Below the pieces are notes generated by a model. That model was not told where the DNA came from, did not search any database, and saw only the letters and a program-made list of their open reading frames with translations. The translations under genes were made by a program, and so were the position numbers. From Solirubrobacteraceae bacterium (GTDB taxonomy: Bacteria > Actinomycetota > Thermoleophilia > Solirubrobacterales > Solirubrobacteraceae), in NCBI GenBank assembly GCA_030038955.1, contig JASHQV010000194.1, positions 1 through 7,271 of the forward strand: a stretch of DNA of 7,271 bases, given 5' to 3'. This document shows positions 1 to 6,136 of the stretch, one piece after another. The stretch's first letter is position 1; each line of letters opens with the position of its first letter.

Positions 1-517
1 GATGCTCGTGTTCGACCTCGATCCGGGGGCGCCGGCGGGGATCATCGAGTGCTGCCAGGTCGGGCTCGTGCTGCGTGGCATGTTCGGCGCGCTCGGGCTC
101 GAGACGTTGGTCAAGACCTCGGGCTCCAAGGGCCTGCAGGTGTACGTGCCGCTGAACGGCGAGGCCAGCTATGCGCAGTGCAAGACGCTGGCGCGGCGCG
201 TCGCCGAGCTGCTCGAGCAGCGGCTCGGCGAGCTCGTGATCTCGCGGATGACACGTTCCGCCCGACGCGGACGGGTGCTGGTCGACTGGTCGCAGAACGA
301 CGCGCACAAGACCACGGTCGCCCCCTACTCGGTGAGAGCGCTCGAGCAGCCGGGAACCTCGACGCCGGTCAGCTGGGACGAGGTCGCCGCCTGCCGCGAC
401 GCCGGCGAGCCGGAGCGACTGCTGTTCTCGCCCGCCGACGTGCTGTTGCGGCTCGCCCGGGATGGCGATCTGTTCGCGCCGGCGCTGCATCTCAGCCAGG
501 AGCTGCCCCGGCTGTGA
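1..517 (+). CDS. ligD: LigD-type DNA primase-polymerase (PolDom), 3' part only
   Basis: This is the C-terminal 171 or so residues of a LigD-family archaeo-eukaryotic primase (AEP) polymerase, the enzyme that fills gaps and adds nucleotides, often ribonucleotides, at broken ends in Ku-dependent non-homologous end joining. Numbered from the ATG at base 2, DLDP at residues 5-8 carries two catalytic metal-binding aspartates, TSGSKGLQVYVPL (39-51) is the nucleotide-binding strand, and VDWSQN (94-99) carries the third aspartate (Asp95). HKTTVAPYSVR and STPVSWDEV follow, as usual for the family. The ATG at base 2 lies inside the conserved core, so the true start is upstream of the window. The protein ends right after the polymerase domain, so no ligase or nuclease domain follows it; it is either a stand-alone PolDom or the C-terminal polymerase of a fused LigD. 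Gln46 sits where many LigD polymerases have His. The symbol is a family label, because stand-alone forms are often called PolD or LigD-Pol. Confidence 0.9.
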   Translation, partial: MLVFDLDPGAPAGIIECCQVGLVLRGMFGALGLETLVKTSGSKGLQVYVPLNGEASYAQCKTLARRVAELLEQRLGELVISRMTRSARRGRVLVDWSQNDAHKTTVAPYSVRALEQPGTSTPVSWDEVAACRDAGEPERLLFSPADVLLRLARDGDLFAPALHLSQELPRL

Positions 518-609
518 GCGGATCCGGGGCTGGTTGCAGCGCGCCGGGCGCGACGCCACCGGCGTAGAAAAGACCGCTGAGCGCTCGCCTTTGGAATGAT
601 TCGCGGAGG

Positions 610-900
610 ATGGACCAGATCACCCTGCGCAACCGCCTGCTGGTGGCGACCGGGATGTGGAGAGAGGCCACGGGTGAGCCGCTCCCCCGGCTGGCGCCGG
701 GTGCCCCCGACGAGCAGCTGCAGGACTTCGAGCTGCAGCTGGTGAACCGGCTGTGGGAGAGCGCGACGCCCGACAACGCGCGCGAGATCGCCGACCGGAC
801 GTGGGACCTGGTGCACGACCGTCCCGACTCCGACCCGGTAAAGCAGCGCGTCGTCGAGTGTCACGAGGCGCTGGCCAAGCTCACCCGCCTGGGCGACTGA
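610..900 (+). CDS. Small hypothetical helical protein (96 aa)
   Basis: I do not recognise this family. The 96-residue product is acidic and largely helical by composition, with no cysteine pairs, membrane segment or signal peptide. Two Trp-containing helices (around LVNRLWESATPDN and REIADRTWDLVHD) and a C-terminal helix ending in LTRLGD stand out, suggesting a small soluble helical bundle. It lies 92 bases after the polymerase gene and 18 bases before a DUF2203 gene on the same strand, so it is probably co-transcribed with at least the latter. The start is uncertain: a good Shine-Dalgarno core (GGAGG, 605-609) directly abuts the ATG with no spacer. GTG at 643 or ATG at 655 are in-frame alternatives without a better ribosome site. 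Codon usage is strongly GC3 and matches the neighbours, which supports it being a real gene. Confidence 0.62.
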   Translation: MDQITLRNRLLVATGMWREATGEPLPRLAPGAPDEQLQDFELQLVNRLWESATPDNAREIADRTWDLVHDRPDSDPVKQRVVECHEALAKLTRLGD

Positions 901-918
901 GCCGGGTCGGCCGGGAGC

Positions 919-1311
919 GTGCGTCACAACCGCCACTACACGCTCGAAGAGGCGAGCGCCGCCCGCGCCTGGGTGGCTCAGCGCGTGCGCTGGGTGCGCG
1001 CCGCGCGAGCCCAGCTGGCTGCGCTCGGCCTGCCCGTGCGCGCCGCGCTCGAGCAGCTCGATCCCAACCTCGGCGGCGCCTATCCGGGGAGCGAGCTGGC
1101 GCGTCCGCTGGTCGAGCTGAGCCGCGCGGCGGCCGAGCTCGAGGCCGTGGAGGTGGTGCTTCGCGACGTCGACCGGGGACTGATCGACTTCCCCGCGCTG
1201 CTGCCCGACGGCCGTGAGGTGTACCTCTGCTGGCTGTTGGACGACGAGCCCGAGATCGGCTTCTGGCACCCGATCGAAGCGGGCTTCGCGGGGCGCCAGC
1301 CGCTGTCGTGA
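919..1311 (+). CDS. DUF2203 family protein
   Basis: This 130-residue protein matches my memory of the DUF2203 family. Its hallmarks are the N-terminal HYTLEEASAAR, a charged middle helix pair, and a conserved C-terminal half with VLRDVDRGLIDFPAL (about residues 80-94), GREVYLCWLLDDEPEIGFWHPIEAGFAGRQPL (about 98-129). Length and the end at the GFAGRQPL motif are normal for the family. No biochemical function is established that I know of; it is a small soluble protein. The start is GTG at 919, the only in-frame start between the preceding stop (898-900) and the conserved TLEEA. A GGGAG ribosome site at 913-917 leaves a spacer of only one base. It shares its reading frame with the upstream small gene, from which it is separated by one TGA and six codons. 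The sigma gene starts 31 bases downstream. Confidence 0.85.
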   Translation: MRHNRHYTLEEASAARAWVAQRVRWVRAARAQLAALGLPVRAALEQLDPNLGGAYPGSELARPLVELSRAAAELEAVEVVLRDVDRGLIDFPALLPDGREVYLCWLLDDEPEIGFWHPIEAGFAGRQPLS

Positions 1312-1342
1312 ACCGGGCGCCTCGGTTCGGCCAATCAGTGGC

Positions 1343-1909
1343 ATGTCCAACTCCGACGCGGACGCGGTCGCCCGGTCGATCGAGCGACCGAGCGCGTTTG
1401 CGATCCTGTTCGACCGCCACTACCCGGCGATCTGGCGCTACCTGTGTCGGCGTGCCGGGCCAACGGCAGCCGACGACCTTGCCGGCGAGACGTTTCTACG
1501 GGCGTTCGCGGGACGGGCTCGGTACGACGGCGGGCAGCTCGATGCGCGGCCCTGGCTGTACGGGATTGCCACCAACCTGCTGCGCGAGGACGCCCGCCGC
1601 GAGGGACGGCAGCTGCGCGCTTACGCCCGCGCCGCCGAGCCGTCCGGCGGTGCCGGAGAGACGGAGGATGCCGAGCGGCGGGTCGATGCGCAAGCGCTTG
1701 CTCCCCGGGTGGTGGCGGCGCTCGCCGAGCTGAGCCCGGCCGACCGCGACGCCCTGCTGCTGCTGGCGTTGACCGACCTCGACTACGACGGGATCGCGAT
1801 CGCCACCGGCGTGCCGGTGGGCACGGTTCGATCCCGGTTGCATCGAGTGCGGCGGCGGCTGCGCCTCGAGCTGGGCTACGAGTTTGTGAGCGAAGGGAGT
1901 GCGCGATGA
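1343..1909 (+). CDS. ECF-type RNA polymerase sigma factor
   Basis: This 188-residue sigma-70 family protein has only regions 2 and 4, the ECF (group 4) layout. Region 2 covers about residues 18-85: AFAILFDRHYPAIWRYLCRRAG, then DDLAGETFLRAFAGRARYDG and the -10 recognition segment RPWLYGIATNLLREDARRE. A variable acidic linker (about 95-118) follows. Region 4 (about 121-176) contains LSPADRDALLLLALTDLDYDGIAIATGVPVGTVRSRLHRVRRRLR, the helix-turn-helix that reads the -35 element. It should direct RNA polymerase to a small regulon, perhaps including its own promoter. I chose ATG 1343 because it begins the typical short N-terminal tail before region 2; the frame stays open upstream into the DUF2203 gene. 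There is no clear Shine-Dalgarno. The stop overlaps the next start as ATGA, indicating translational coupling to the membrane partner. The signal sensed cannot be read from the sequence. Confidence 0.9.
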   Translation: MSNSDADAVARSIERPSAFAILFDRHYPAIWRYLCRRAGPTAADDLAGETFLRAFAGRARYDGGQLDARPWLYGIATNLLREDARREGRQLRAYARAAEPSGGAGETEDAERRVDAQALAPRVVAALAELSPADRDALLLLALTDLDYDGIAIATGVPVGTVRSRLHRVRRRLRLELGYEFVSEGSAR

Positions 1910-2961
1910 GCGATGAGCTGACAGCGATTCGCACGGTTCTGGCGGAGCCAGAGGGGCCGAGCGAGCAGGCGTGGACGGAGGCGCGGGCGGCGCTGATGGC
2001 GGCGATCGAGGAGGGCGTCGAGTCGCGCCCACGGGGCCGGCGGCGATGGTGGGTTCCGGCGCTCGGGCTCGGGACGGCGGCGCTCGCGGCGGGCATCGTG
2101 CTGCTGGTCACGCAGGCGTTCCTGCGCGGTGGCGCGGTGCAGGCATCGCCCGCGGCGGCGGCGGTGCTGCGGCGTGCGGCTGACGCCGTGGTCGCCTCGC
2201 CACCCGCGACGTTGAAGCGAGGGGAGTACTGGTATGCGGAGAGCGAGCGGATGTACCGCGGCATCCTGAACCGCCGCGGCGAGGTGGGCTGGCTTGTCTC
2301 AGCCGTGTCCCGGCAGTGGATCGGACATGACCGTGCGCTCGTGCGCGTACGCACGGTCAAGGTAGTGCCCGTGCCAAGCAGCCGGCCTTGGCAACGCCGT
2401 GCGCTGCGGGCGCTGTGGCCGCTCGGAACCAGGTCGAAGGCGTTCAGCTCGCGACCGACCGAGCTGCCGATCGGCTATCAGCAGATGCTGGCCGCTCCGG
2501 TCTCGACGCCGGCGTTGGCCAAATGGGTCCTGCGCGCCGAGGCGGCGCCCGGCTTCACGCCGAAGCCGCGGTATTGGGCTCAGAACATGCTCACCACGAT
2601 CTCCGCGATCCTGACCGAGCCGATGGTCCCGGCGCGGCTGCGGGCCGGGCTCTACCAACTCGTCGCGACGATTCCGGGCGTTCGGACTCTGGGGACGACG
2701 ACGGACCTGCTCGGCCGGCCGGTACTTGCGATTGGCTTCCGTGACCAAATCACCGGATCCGAGGACGAGCTGCTGTTTGACCCGTCCACGTACGCGCTCT
2801 TGGACTATCGGGAAACCGCGGTCTCCCGGGTCGATCGAGGCCTCCCTGGAGGCTCGGTCATGGAGGAGACGAGCCTCCTCGCCGCTGGCCTCGTCCACCG
2901 GATCGGCCAGATGACGCCCAACCTTTTGCCGCTGGCCTCGTCCACCGGATCGGCCAGATGA
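1906..2961 (+). CDS. CU044_5270-type membrane protein, putative regulator of the ECF sigma factor
   Basis: The 351-residue product has a cytoplasmic N-terminal segment (about 1-46, ending in RPRGRRR), one transmembrane helix (about 48-70, VPALGLGTAALAAGIVLLVTQAF) and a large extracytoplasmic domain. The C-terminal pattern (YQLVATIPGVRTLGTTTDLLGRPVLAIGF, then LLFDPSTYALLDYRE, about 250-303) resembles CU044_5270 proteins, which commonly sit beside ECF sigma genes in Actinobacteria and are thought to act as sigma regulators or sensors; that role is inferred here from position. There is no cysteine anywhere, so it is not a zinc-binding (ZAS) anti-sigma factor. The start at 1906 is well supported: AAGGGAG at 1893-1899 with a 6-base spacer, and a 4-base ATGA overlap with the sigma gene. 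The C-terminus is odd: a 47-bp tandem duplication shifts the frame, so the last 14 residues look newly acquired. Confidence 0.82.
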   Translation: MSDELTAIRTVLAEPEGPSEQAWTEARAALMAAIEEGVESRPRGRRRWWVPALGLGTAALAAGIVLLVTQAFLRGGAVQASPAAAAVLRRAADAVVASPPATLKRGEYWYAESERMYRGILNRRGEVGWLVSAVSRQWIGHDRALVRVRTVKVVPVPSSRPWQRRALRALWPLGTRSKAFSSRPTELPIGYQQMLAAPVSTPALAKWVLRAEAAPGFTPKPRYWAQNMLTTISAILTEPMVPARLRAGLYQLVATIPGVRTLGTTTDLLGRPVLAIGFRDQITGSEDELLFDPSTYALLDYRETAVSRVDRGLPGGSVMEETSLLAAGLVHRIGQMTPNLLPLASSTGSAR

Positions 2962-2964
2962 CGC
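2881..2964 (+). repeat. Perfect 37-bp direct repeat, period 47 (tandem duplication at gene end)
   Basis: Bases 2881-2917 and 2928-2964 are identical over 37 bp, separated by 10 bases (2918-2927). This is a tandem duplication with a 47-bp period. Because 47 is not a multiple of three, the second copy is read in a different frame, and its TGA at 2959-2961 now ends the membrane protein gene. Removing one unit would let the first copy run into ATG ACG CTC TGA, with the stop at 2966-2968, giving a protein ending in HRIGQMTL. Confidence 0.95.
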
Positions 2965-2994
2965 TCTGAGCGGGCCCGACGCACCGGATTCTGG

Positions 2995-3050
2995 CGACCA
3001 AAAGTTCGCTAACCCCCCTTGACCGCGAGGGGTTGGCGAACTTCTGGTCG
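2995..3050. terminator. Long inverted repeat between convergent genes (probable bidirectional terminator)
   Basis: The arms 2995-3016 and 3029-3050 are 22 nt each with a 12-nt loop. As RNA of the + strand, 20 positions are Watson-Crick pairs, one is G-U and one is A-C. It begins 33 bases after the stop of the sigma-partner gene and lies 137 bases beyond the ftsH stop on the other strand, so it can serve convergent transcription. No clean U-tract follows on either side. The unusually long stem is also compatible with a palindromic repeat element. Confidence 0.6.
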
Positions 3051-3067
3051 GGTACGAGCACTTTCTG

Positions 3068-3112
3068 CGCTAACCCCCTTTGGGAGGCAGGGGTGGGCGA
3101 CTTTTTGGTCGC
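3068..3112. repeat. Second, diverged copy of the intergenic inverted repeat
   Basis: This unit repeats the pattern of the preceding hairpin: CGCTAACCCCC on the left (3068-3078), and GGGGTGGGCGACTTTTTGGTC on the right from 3090, parallel to GGGGTTGGCGAACTTCTGGTC from 3029. Its own stem is weak (about 8 of 10 pairs between 3069-3078 and 3090-3099). However, its right arm (3090-3112) is 19/23 complementary to the left arm of the first hairpin (2994-3016), so the two can fold in alternative ways. A run of five T at 3102-3106 gives it some terminator character for + strand transcripts. Confidence 0.55.
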
Positions 3113-3118
3113 GCTCGA

Positions 3119-3178
3119 CGTGGACGCCGACACCGACGCGCAATGCCCGACGCCGAACGCCGAACACCGACGCCGAGC
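3119..3178. repeat. Low-complexity GACGCCGA-rich stretch
   Basis: Short imperfect repeats of GACGCCGA and CGCCGAAC fill the gap just beyond the ftsH stop codon (for example 3123-3130, 3149-3156 and 3169-3176). No gene is supported here. It looks like slippage-prone intergenic sequence. Confidence 0.5.
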
Positions 3179-3186
3179 CGGCGCTC

Positions 3187-5238
3187 TCAGTGCTGCTCGG
3201 GCTGGCGGTCTCGCGTATTCAGCGAGCTGACCCGAGCCTCGGGCTGCGCGGGGTGCTCGCGGGTGAGGCCGGCGGCGGCATAGGCGTCGGGCTCATCCAG
3301 CGTCTCGTGCTTGAGCAGGGCAGCGACGAGGTCGTCGAGCTGTGAGCGCCGGTCGCGCAGCAGGTCGAGCACCTCGCGGTAGGCGCCCTCGACGATCCGG
3401 CGTATCTCCTCGTCGACCAGGCGCTGGGTCTCGTCGGAGGTCTCCGAGACGCCCGGCAGCAGCATCCCGTCGCTCTCGGACGGGACTACGGCGACCGGAC
3501 CGATGATGTTGCTCATGCCCCACCGCCCGACCATGTAGCGCGCGATCCGGGTGAGCTGCTGGATGTCTGACTCGGCACCGGTGGTGTGATCGCCGAACAC
3601 GATCTCCTCGGCCGCGCGGCCGCCAAGCGCCACCTTGATCTGAGCCATCAGGTGGCGCTGGTCGAAGTTGAAGCGGTCAGCGTCGGGGGCCGAGAAGGTG
3701 ACGCCGAGCGCCTGGCCACGAGGAATGATCGAGACCTTGCGGACCGGGTCGGCGCCCGGCGTCAGCATCCCAACGATCGCGTGCCCCGCCTCGTGGTAGG
3801 CGGTGCGCCGCTTGTCCTCGTCGCTCATCATCACGCTGCGCGCCGCGCCCAGCACGATCCGCTCGAGCGCGGCGGTGAAGTCCTCCTGGGTGACCGTCGG
3901 GTGGTCGCGCTTGGCGGCCAGCAGCGCCGCCTCGTTGACGAGGTTGGCGAGATCAGCGCCGACCATGCCGGGGGTGGTGGCGGCGATCTGCCCGAGGTCG
4001 ACGTGGTTGCCGAGCGGCACCGAGCGCGTGTGCACCCTGAGGATCGCCTCGCGGCCGGCGCGGTCCGGCGGCTGCACGACCACGCGCCGGTCGAAGCGGC
4101 CCGGCCGCAGCAGCGCCTTGTCGAGGATCTCCGGGCGGTTCGTCGCGCCGAGCACGATCACGCCGCTGCGCGGGTCGAACCCGTCCATCTCGGTGAGGAT
4201 CTGGTTGAGCGTCTGCTCGCGCTCGTCGTGACCACCGCTGAAGTTGGGCGCCCCGGCCGATCGCGAGCGGCCGATCGCGTCGAGCTCGTCGATGAAGATG
4301 ATCGCCGGCGCGGCCGCCTTCGCTTGCGCGAACAGGTCACGCACGCGCGAGGCGCCGACGCCGACGATCATCTCGACGAACTCGGAGGCCGACATCTGGA
4401 AGAACGGCACGCCCGCCTCGCCGGCGACCGCCCGAGCGAGCAGCGTCTTGCCGGTGCCCGGCGGCCCGCTGAGCAGCACCCCGCGCGGGATCTTGGCGCC
4501 CAGTTTCAGGTACTTGTCGGGGTTCTTGAGGAAATCGACGATCTCGTACAGCTCGTCCTTGGCCTCGTCGATGCCGGCGACGTCGTGGAAGGTCACCTGC
4601 TGGTCGGCCGCCTCCACGCGCCGCGCCCGCGAGCGCCCGAACGACATCAGCCCGCCAGCGCCGCCCGCGCCGGCGGCGCGGCGCATGAGGAACACGAACA
4701 GCAGCACCAACAGGATCGTCGGGCCGAACCCAAAGATCAGCTCGTCGAAGAAGGAGGCGCCCTGGTTCGGGTTCTTGGCGTTGACCGTCACATGCTCCTT
4801 CTGCAGCTCGCTGAACAGCTGCTGGTTGTTGGCGAACGACGGGATCTGGGTCGAGAAGTAGATCGTCGAGGGGGCGCTGGAACTGCTCGCGGGATAGCGG
4901 ATCGCGGTCCTGAGCGTGCCCTGGACGGCGCCGCTGGTCGACGAGATCGAGGCGACATTGCCCTTCTCAAGCTGGTTGTAGAAGGTCGGGAGGTAGGGGA
5001 TCTGGACGCGGGTGTTGGGCTGCAGTGCCCGGGACGAGATCCACAGGTTCACGGCCAGCAGGCCGAGCACCATGAGCACCAGGATGAACCGCTGGTTGCG
5101 GCGCGGAGGAGGCCTCTGCGGCTTCTGGCCGCCGCGCCCGTCGGGCGCGGGCGTCACCCGCCAGCCGGGGTGCGGCGGCGGCGACTGCCCGGTGCGCGGT
5201 CGGCCCGGCAGTGGTCGGCGGGTAGGTTCATCGGCCAT
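3187..5238 (-). CDS. ftsH: ATP-dependent zinc metalloprotease FtsH
   Basis: FtsH is the membrane-anchored AAA+ protease that extracts and degrades misfolded membrane proteins and selected regulators as a hexamer. The 683 residues show a Pro/Arg-rich cytoplasmic tail (1-50), TM1 (about 51-68), an extracytoplasmic FtsH_ext domain (about 75-163) and TM2 (about 167-185). The AAA module follows: Walker A GPPGTGKT (258-265), pore loop FVEMIVGVGA (287-296), Walker B IIFIDELD (313-320) and second region of homology ATNRPEILDKALLRPGRFDR (365-384). The M41 peptidase has HEAGH (482-486), with Asp558 in GAESDIQQ as the likely third zinc ligand. All catalytic residues are intact and the length is normal. 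The pore loop has Ile291 where most family members have Phe. The start at 5238 gives the complete N-terminus; no good Shine-Dalgarno precedes it, only TTGAG close to the ATG. The 257-bp gap upstream suggests its own promoter. Confidence 0.97.
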   Translation of the reverse strand: MADEPTRRPLPGRPRTGQSPPPHPGWRVTPAPDGRGGQKPQRPPPRRNQRFILVLMVLGLLAVNLWISSRALQPNTRVQIPYLPTFYNQLEKGNVASISSTSGAVQGTLRTAIRYPASSSSAPSTIYFSTQIPSFANNQQLFSELQKEHVTVNAKNPNQGASFFDELIFGFGPTILLVLLFVFLMRRAAGAGGAGGLMSFGRSRARRVEAADQQVTFHDVAGIDEAKDELYEIVDFLKNPDKYLKLGAKIPRGVLLSGPPGTGKTLLARAVAGEAGVPFFQMSASEFVEMIVGVGASRVRDLFAQAKAAAPAIIFIDELDAIGRSRSAGAPNFSGGHDEREQTLNQILTEMDGFDPRSGVIVLGATNRPEILDKALLRPGRFDRRVVVQPPDRAGREAILRVHTRSVPLGNHVDLGQIAATTPGMVGADLANLVNEAALLAAKRDHPTVTQEDFTAALERIVLGAARSVMMSDEDKRRTAYHEAGHAIVGMLTPGADPVRKVSIIPRGQALGVTFSAPDADRFNFDQRHLMAQIKVALGGRAAEEIVFGDHTTGAESDIQQLTRIARYMVGRWGMSNIIGPVAVVPSESDGMLLPGVSETSDETQRLVDEEIRRIVEGAYREVLDLLRDRRSQLDDLVAALLKHETLDEPDAYAAAGLTREHPAQPEARVSSLNTRDRQPEQH

Positions 5239-5347
5239 CGCTCAAGCGAATTGTCGCAGCGCGCCGGGTCTGACCCAAAGAGTTGTCGCTAAGTGCTGCC
5301 CGCGATAGGCGGTGTCGCACCGAAAGTGGGCACTGACGGATGGACGG

Positions 5348-5419
5348 CGAGGACGCAGGAGGCCGGCACCGCCAGCGAAGTTGGTGGTGGCAGCAGCGCT
5401 GCGCGAGCCGACGAGGACA
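5348..5419 (+). repeat. 72-bp two-hairpin element, copy 1 (ahead of ftsH)
   Basis: Copy 1 is bounded by CGAGGAC (5348-5354) and CGAGGACA (5412-5419). Hairpin 1 pairs 5367-5376 with 5380-5389 around a GAA loop: 10 pairs, two of them G-U in + strand RNA. Hairpin 2 pairs GCAGC (5390-5394) with GCTGC (5398-5402) around AGC. It lies between the NYN gene stop and the ftsH start. Without gaps, 44 of 72 bases match the second copy at 5930-6001 by my hand count. I do not recognise it as a known RNA family; the strand is assigned from the G-U pairs. Confidence 0.5.
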
Positions 5420-5495
5420 TGGCCGGACACCGTCAGGGCCCGCTCGAATGGGACCGTACTTATCGCGATCGGTATCAAGGCACCGCGCGACGCGT

Positions 5496-5870
5496 TCATC
5501 GGGCCTCGATCCGCAGGCGGAACGAGTCGGCGCGCTCGACGGTGGCGCCCGCGGCCTCCGCGCGCTCGGTCAGCGCACGGTCGGAGGTGACCACGCGCAC
5601 GGCCCGGACGTCCGGATCGGCCTGCAGGCGGCGCACGATCTCGTCGTCGCCCGCATGAGACCGCGGACGCGGGGCGTTGGCGACCTCGATCACGGTCGAG
5701 CGGATCGGCGGCGAGGGTGGTCGTTCGAACACGACCACCACGTCCTCGCCCTCCGCGACCGCCCAGCGCTCGAGCAGGTCGACGAGTCTCAGCATCGCGG
5801 CGTCACGGTCCTGCCACCAGCGGTCCGGACGGGTGCCGATCACGTTCATGCCGTCGATCAGCCAGCGCAT
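5496..5870 (-). CDS. YacP-like NYN (PIN-fold) domain protein, putative RNase
   Basis: The 124-residue protein fits the YacP/Rae1 NYN family (PIN-like fold), whose characterised member in Bacillus subtilis is a ribosome-associated endoribonuclease. Visible marks are MRWLIDGMNVIG (1-12) with Asp6 and Asn9, VVVVFERPPSP (44-54) in place of the usual VVFD strand, the acidic AGDDEIVRRL (73-82) with Asp75 and Asp76, and VVTSDRALTERAEAAGATV (93-111) with Asp97. These acidic residues would bind the catalytic metal. The start at 5870 is chosen because the conserved fold begins there and GGGAG lies about 11 bases upstream. A longer frame back to 6002 adds 44 unconserved residues and runs through a repeat element. 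It is followed on the same strand by ftsH after 257 bp. The RNase role is inferred from the family, not shown here. Confidence 0.82.
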   Translation of the reverse strand: MRWLIDGMNVIGTRPDRWWQDRDAAMLRLVDLLERWAVAEGEDVVVVFERPPSPPIRSTVIEVANAPRPRSHAGDDEIVRRLQADPDVRAVRVVTSDRALTERAEAAGATVERADSFRLRIEAR

Positions 5871-5929
5871 CGCTAGTGGGTCTCCCGGGAGCGTCGTGCG
5901 TGAAATGGCGAGGTTCGGGAGCCGCTGGC

Positions 5930-6001
5930 CGAGGACGGGCACCGCCGGCGGAACGCCGGTGGTCCCGTGGTGCAGCAGCGCTGCACGAGGATCCGAGGAC
6001 A
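5930..6001 (+). repeat. 72-bp two-hairpin element, copy 2 (ahead of the NYN gene)
   Basis: Copy 2 has the same length and boundaries as copy 1: CGAGGAC (5930-5936) and CGAGGACA (5994-6001). Hairpin 1 pairs 5941-5950 with 5954-5963 around GAA: 10 pairs, one of them G-U. Hairpin 2 pairs GTGCAGC (5970-5976) with GCTGCAC (5980-5986) around AGC. Relative to copy 1, the pair A5374-T5382 is replaced by G5947-C5957, so pairing is kept although both bases changed. It lies between the arfB stop and the NYN gene start. Confidence 0.5.
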
Positions 6002-6136
6002 AAGGTCAGTGGTCATCCGGGGCCGCCATTTCGGGTGCAATGTTTGCGGGAGGCTCACTGGAGCGTATTGCCGGCAAGCCCTCGCCCAAGATCGTGGTGA
6101 CCCCGCTGCCGGCCGGTCCTCTCCGGGGACGGGCGC

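Noticed and set aside
518..609. Terminator or promoter between the polymerase gene and the small gene
   Set aside because: Only tiny GC palindromes with 1-3 nt loops and no convincing -10/-35 pair are present, so the genes may be co-transcribed.
325..1350. Long - strand open frame (341 codons) over the polymerase, small-protein and DUF2203 genes
   Set aside because: It lies antisense to recognised genes with proper codon bias, and its low-complexity product is typical of a shadow frame.
1335..2360. Long - strand open frame (341 codons) over the sigma module
   Set aside because: It is antisense to the sigma factor and its partner, both clearly coding. The product is Ser/Arg/Pro-rich with no family features.
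3586..5292. Long + strand open frame (568 codons) opposite ftsH
   Set aside because: It is the antisense shadow of a fully conserved ftsH in GC-rich DNA. The product is Arg/Ala/Gly/Asp-rich with no recognisable domain.
5453..5478. - strand TTGATA (5478-5473) and TACGGT (5458-5453) as an ftsH promoter
   Set aside because: The hexamers are attractive, but the spacer is only 14 bases, shorter than sigma-A promoters accept, so I did not list it as a feature.
5242..5499. - strand open frame of 85 codons that overlaps the NYN gene stop as ATGA
   Set aside because: The overlap is suggestive, but the frame has no ribosome site, no recognisable domain and mixed codon use. It runs through the 72-bp element and ends just before ftsH. 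I treat the region as intergenic, with low certainty.
5871..6002. Extended N-terminus of the NYN gene back to 6002
   Set aside because: The added 44 residues are unconserved in character, the NYN fold begins at the ATG at 5870, and the extension overlaps the 72-bp element.
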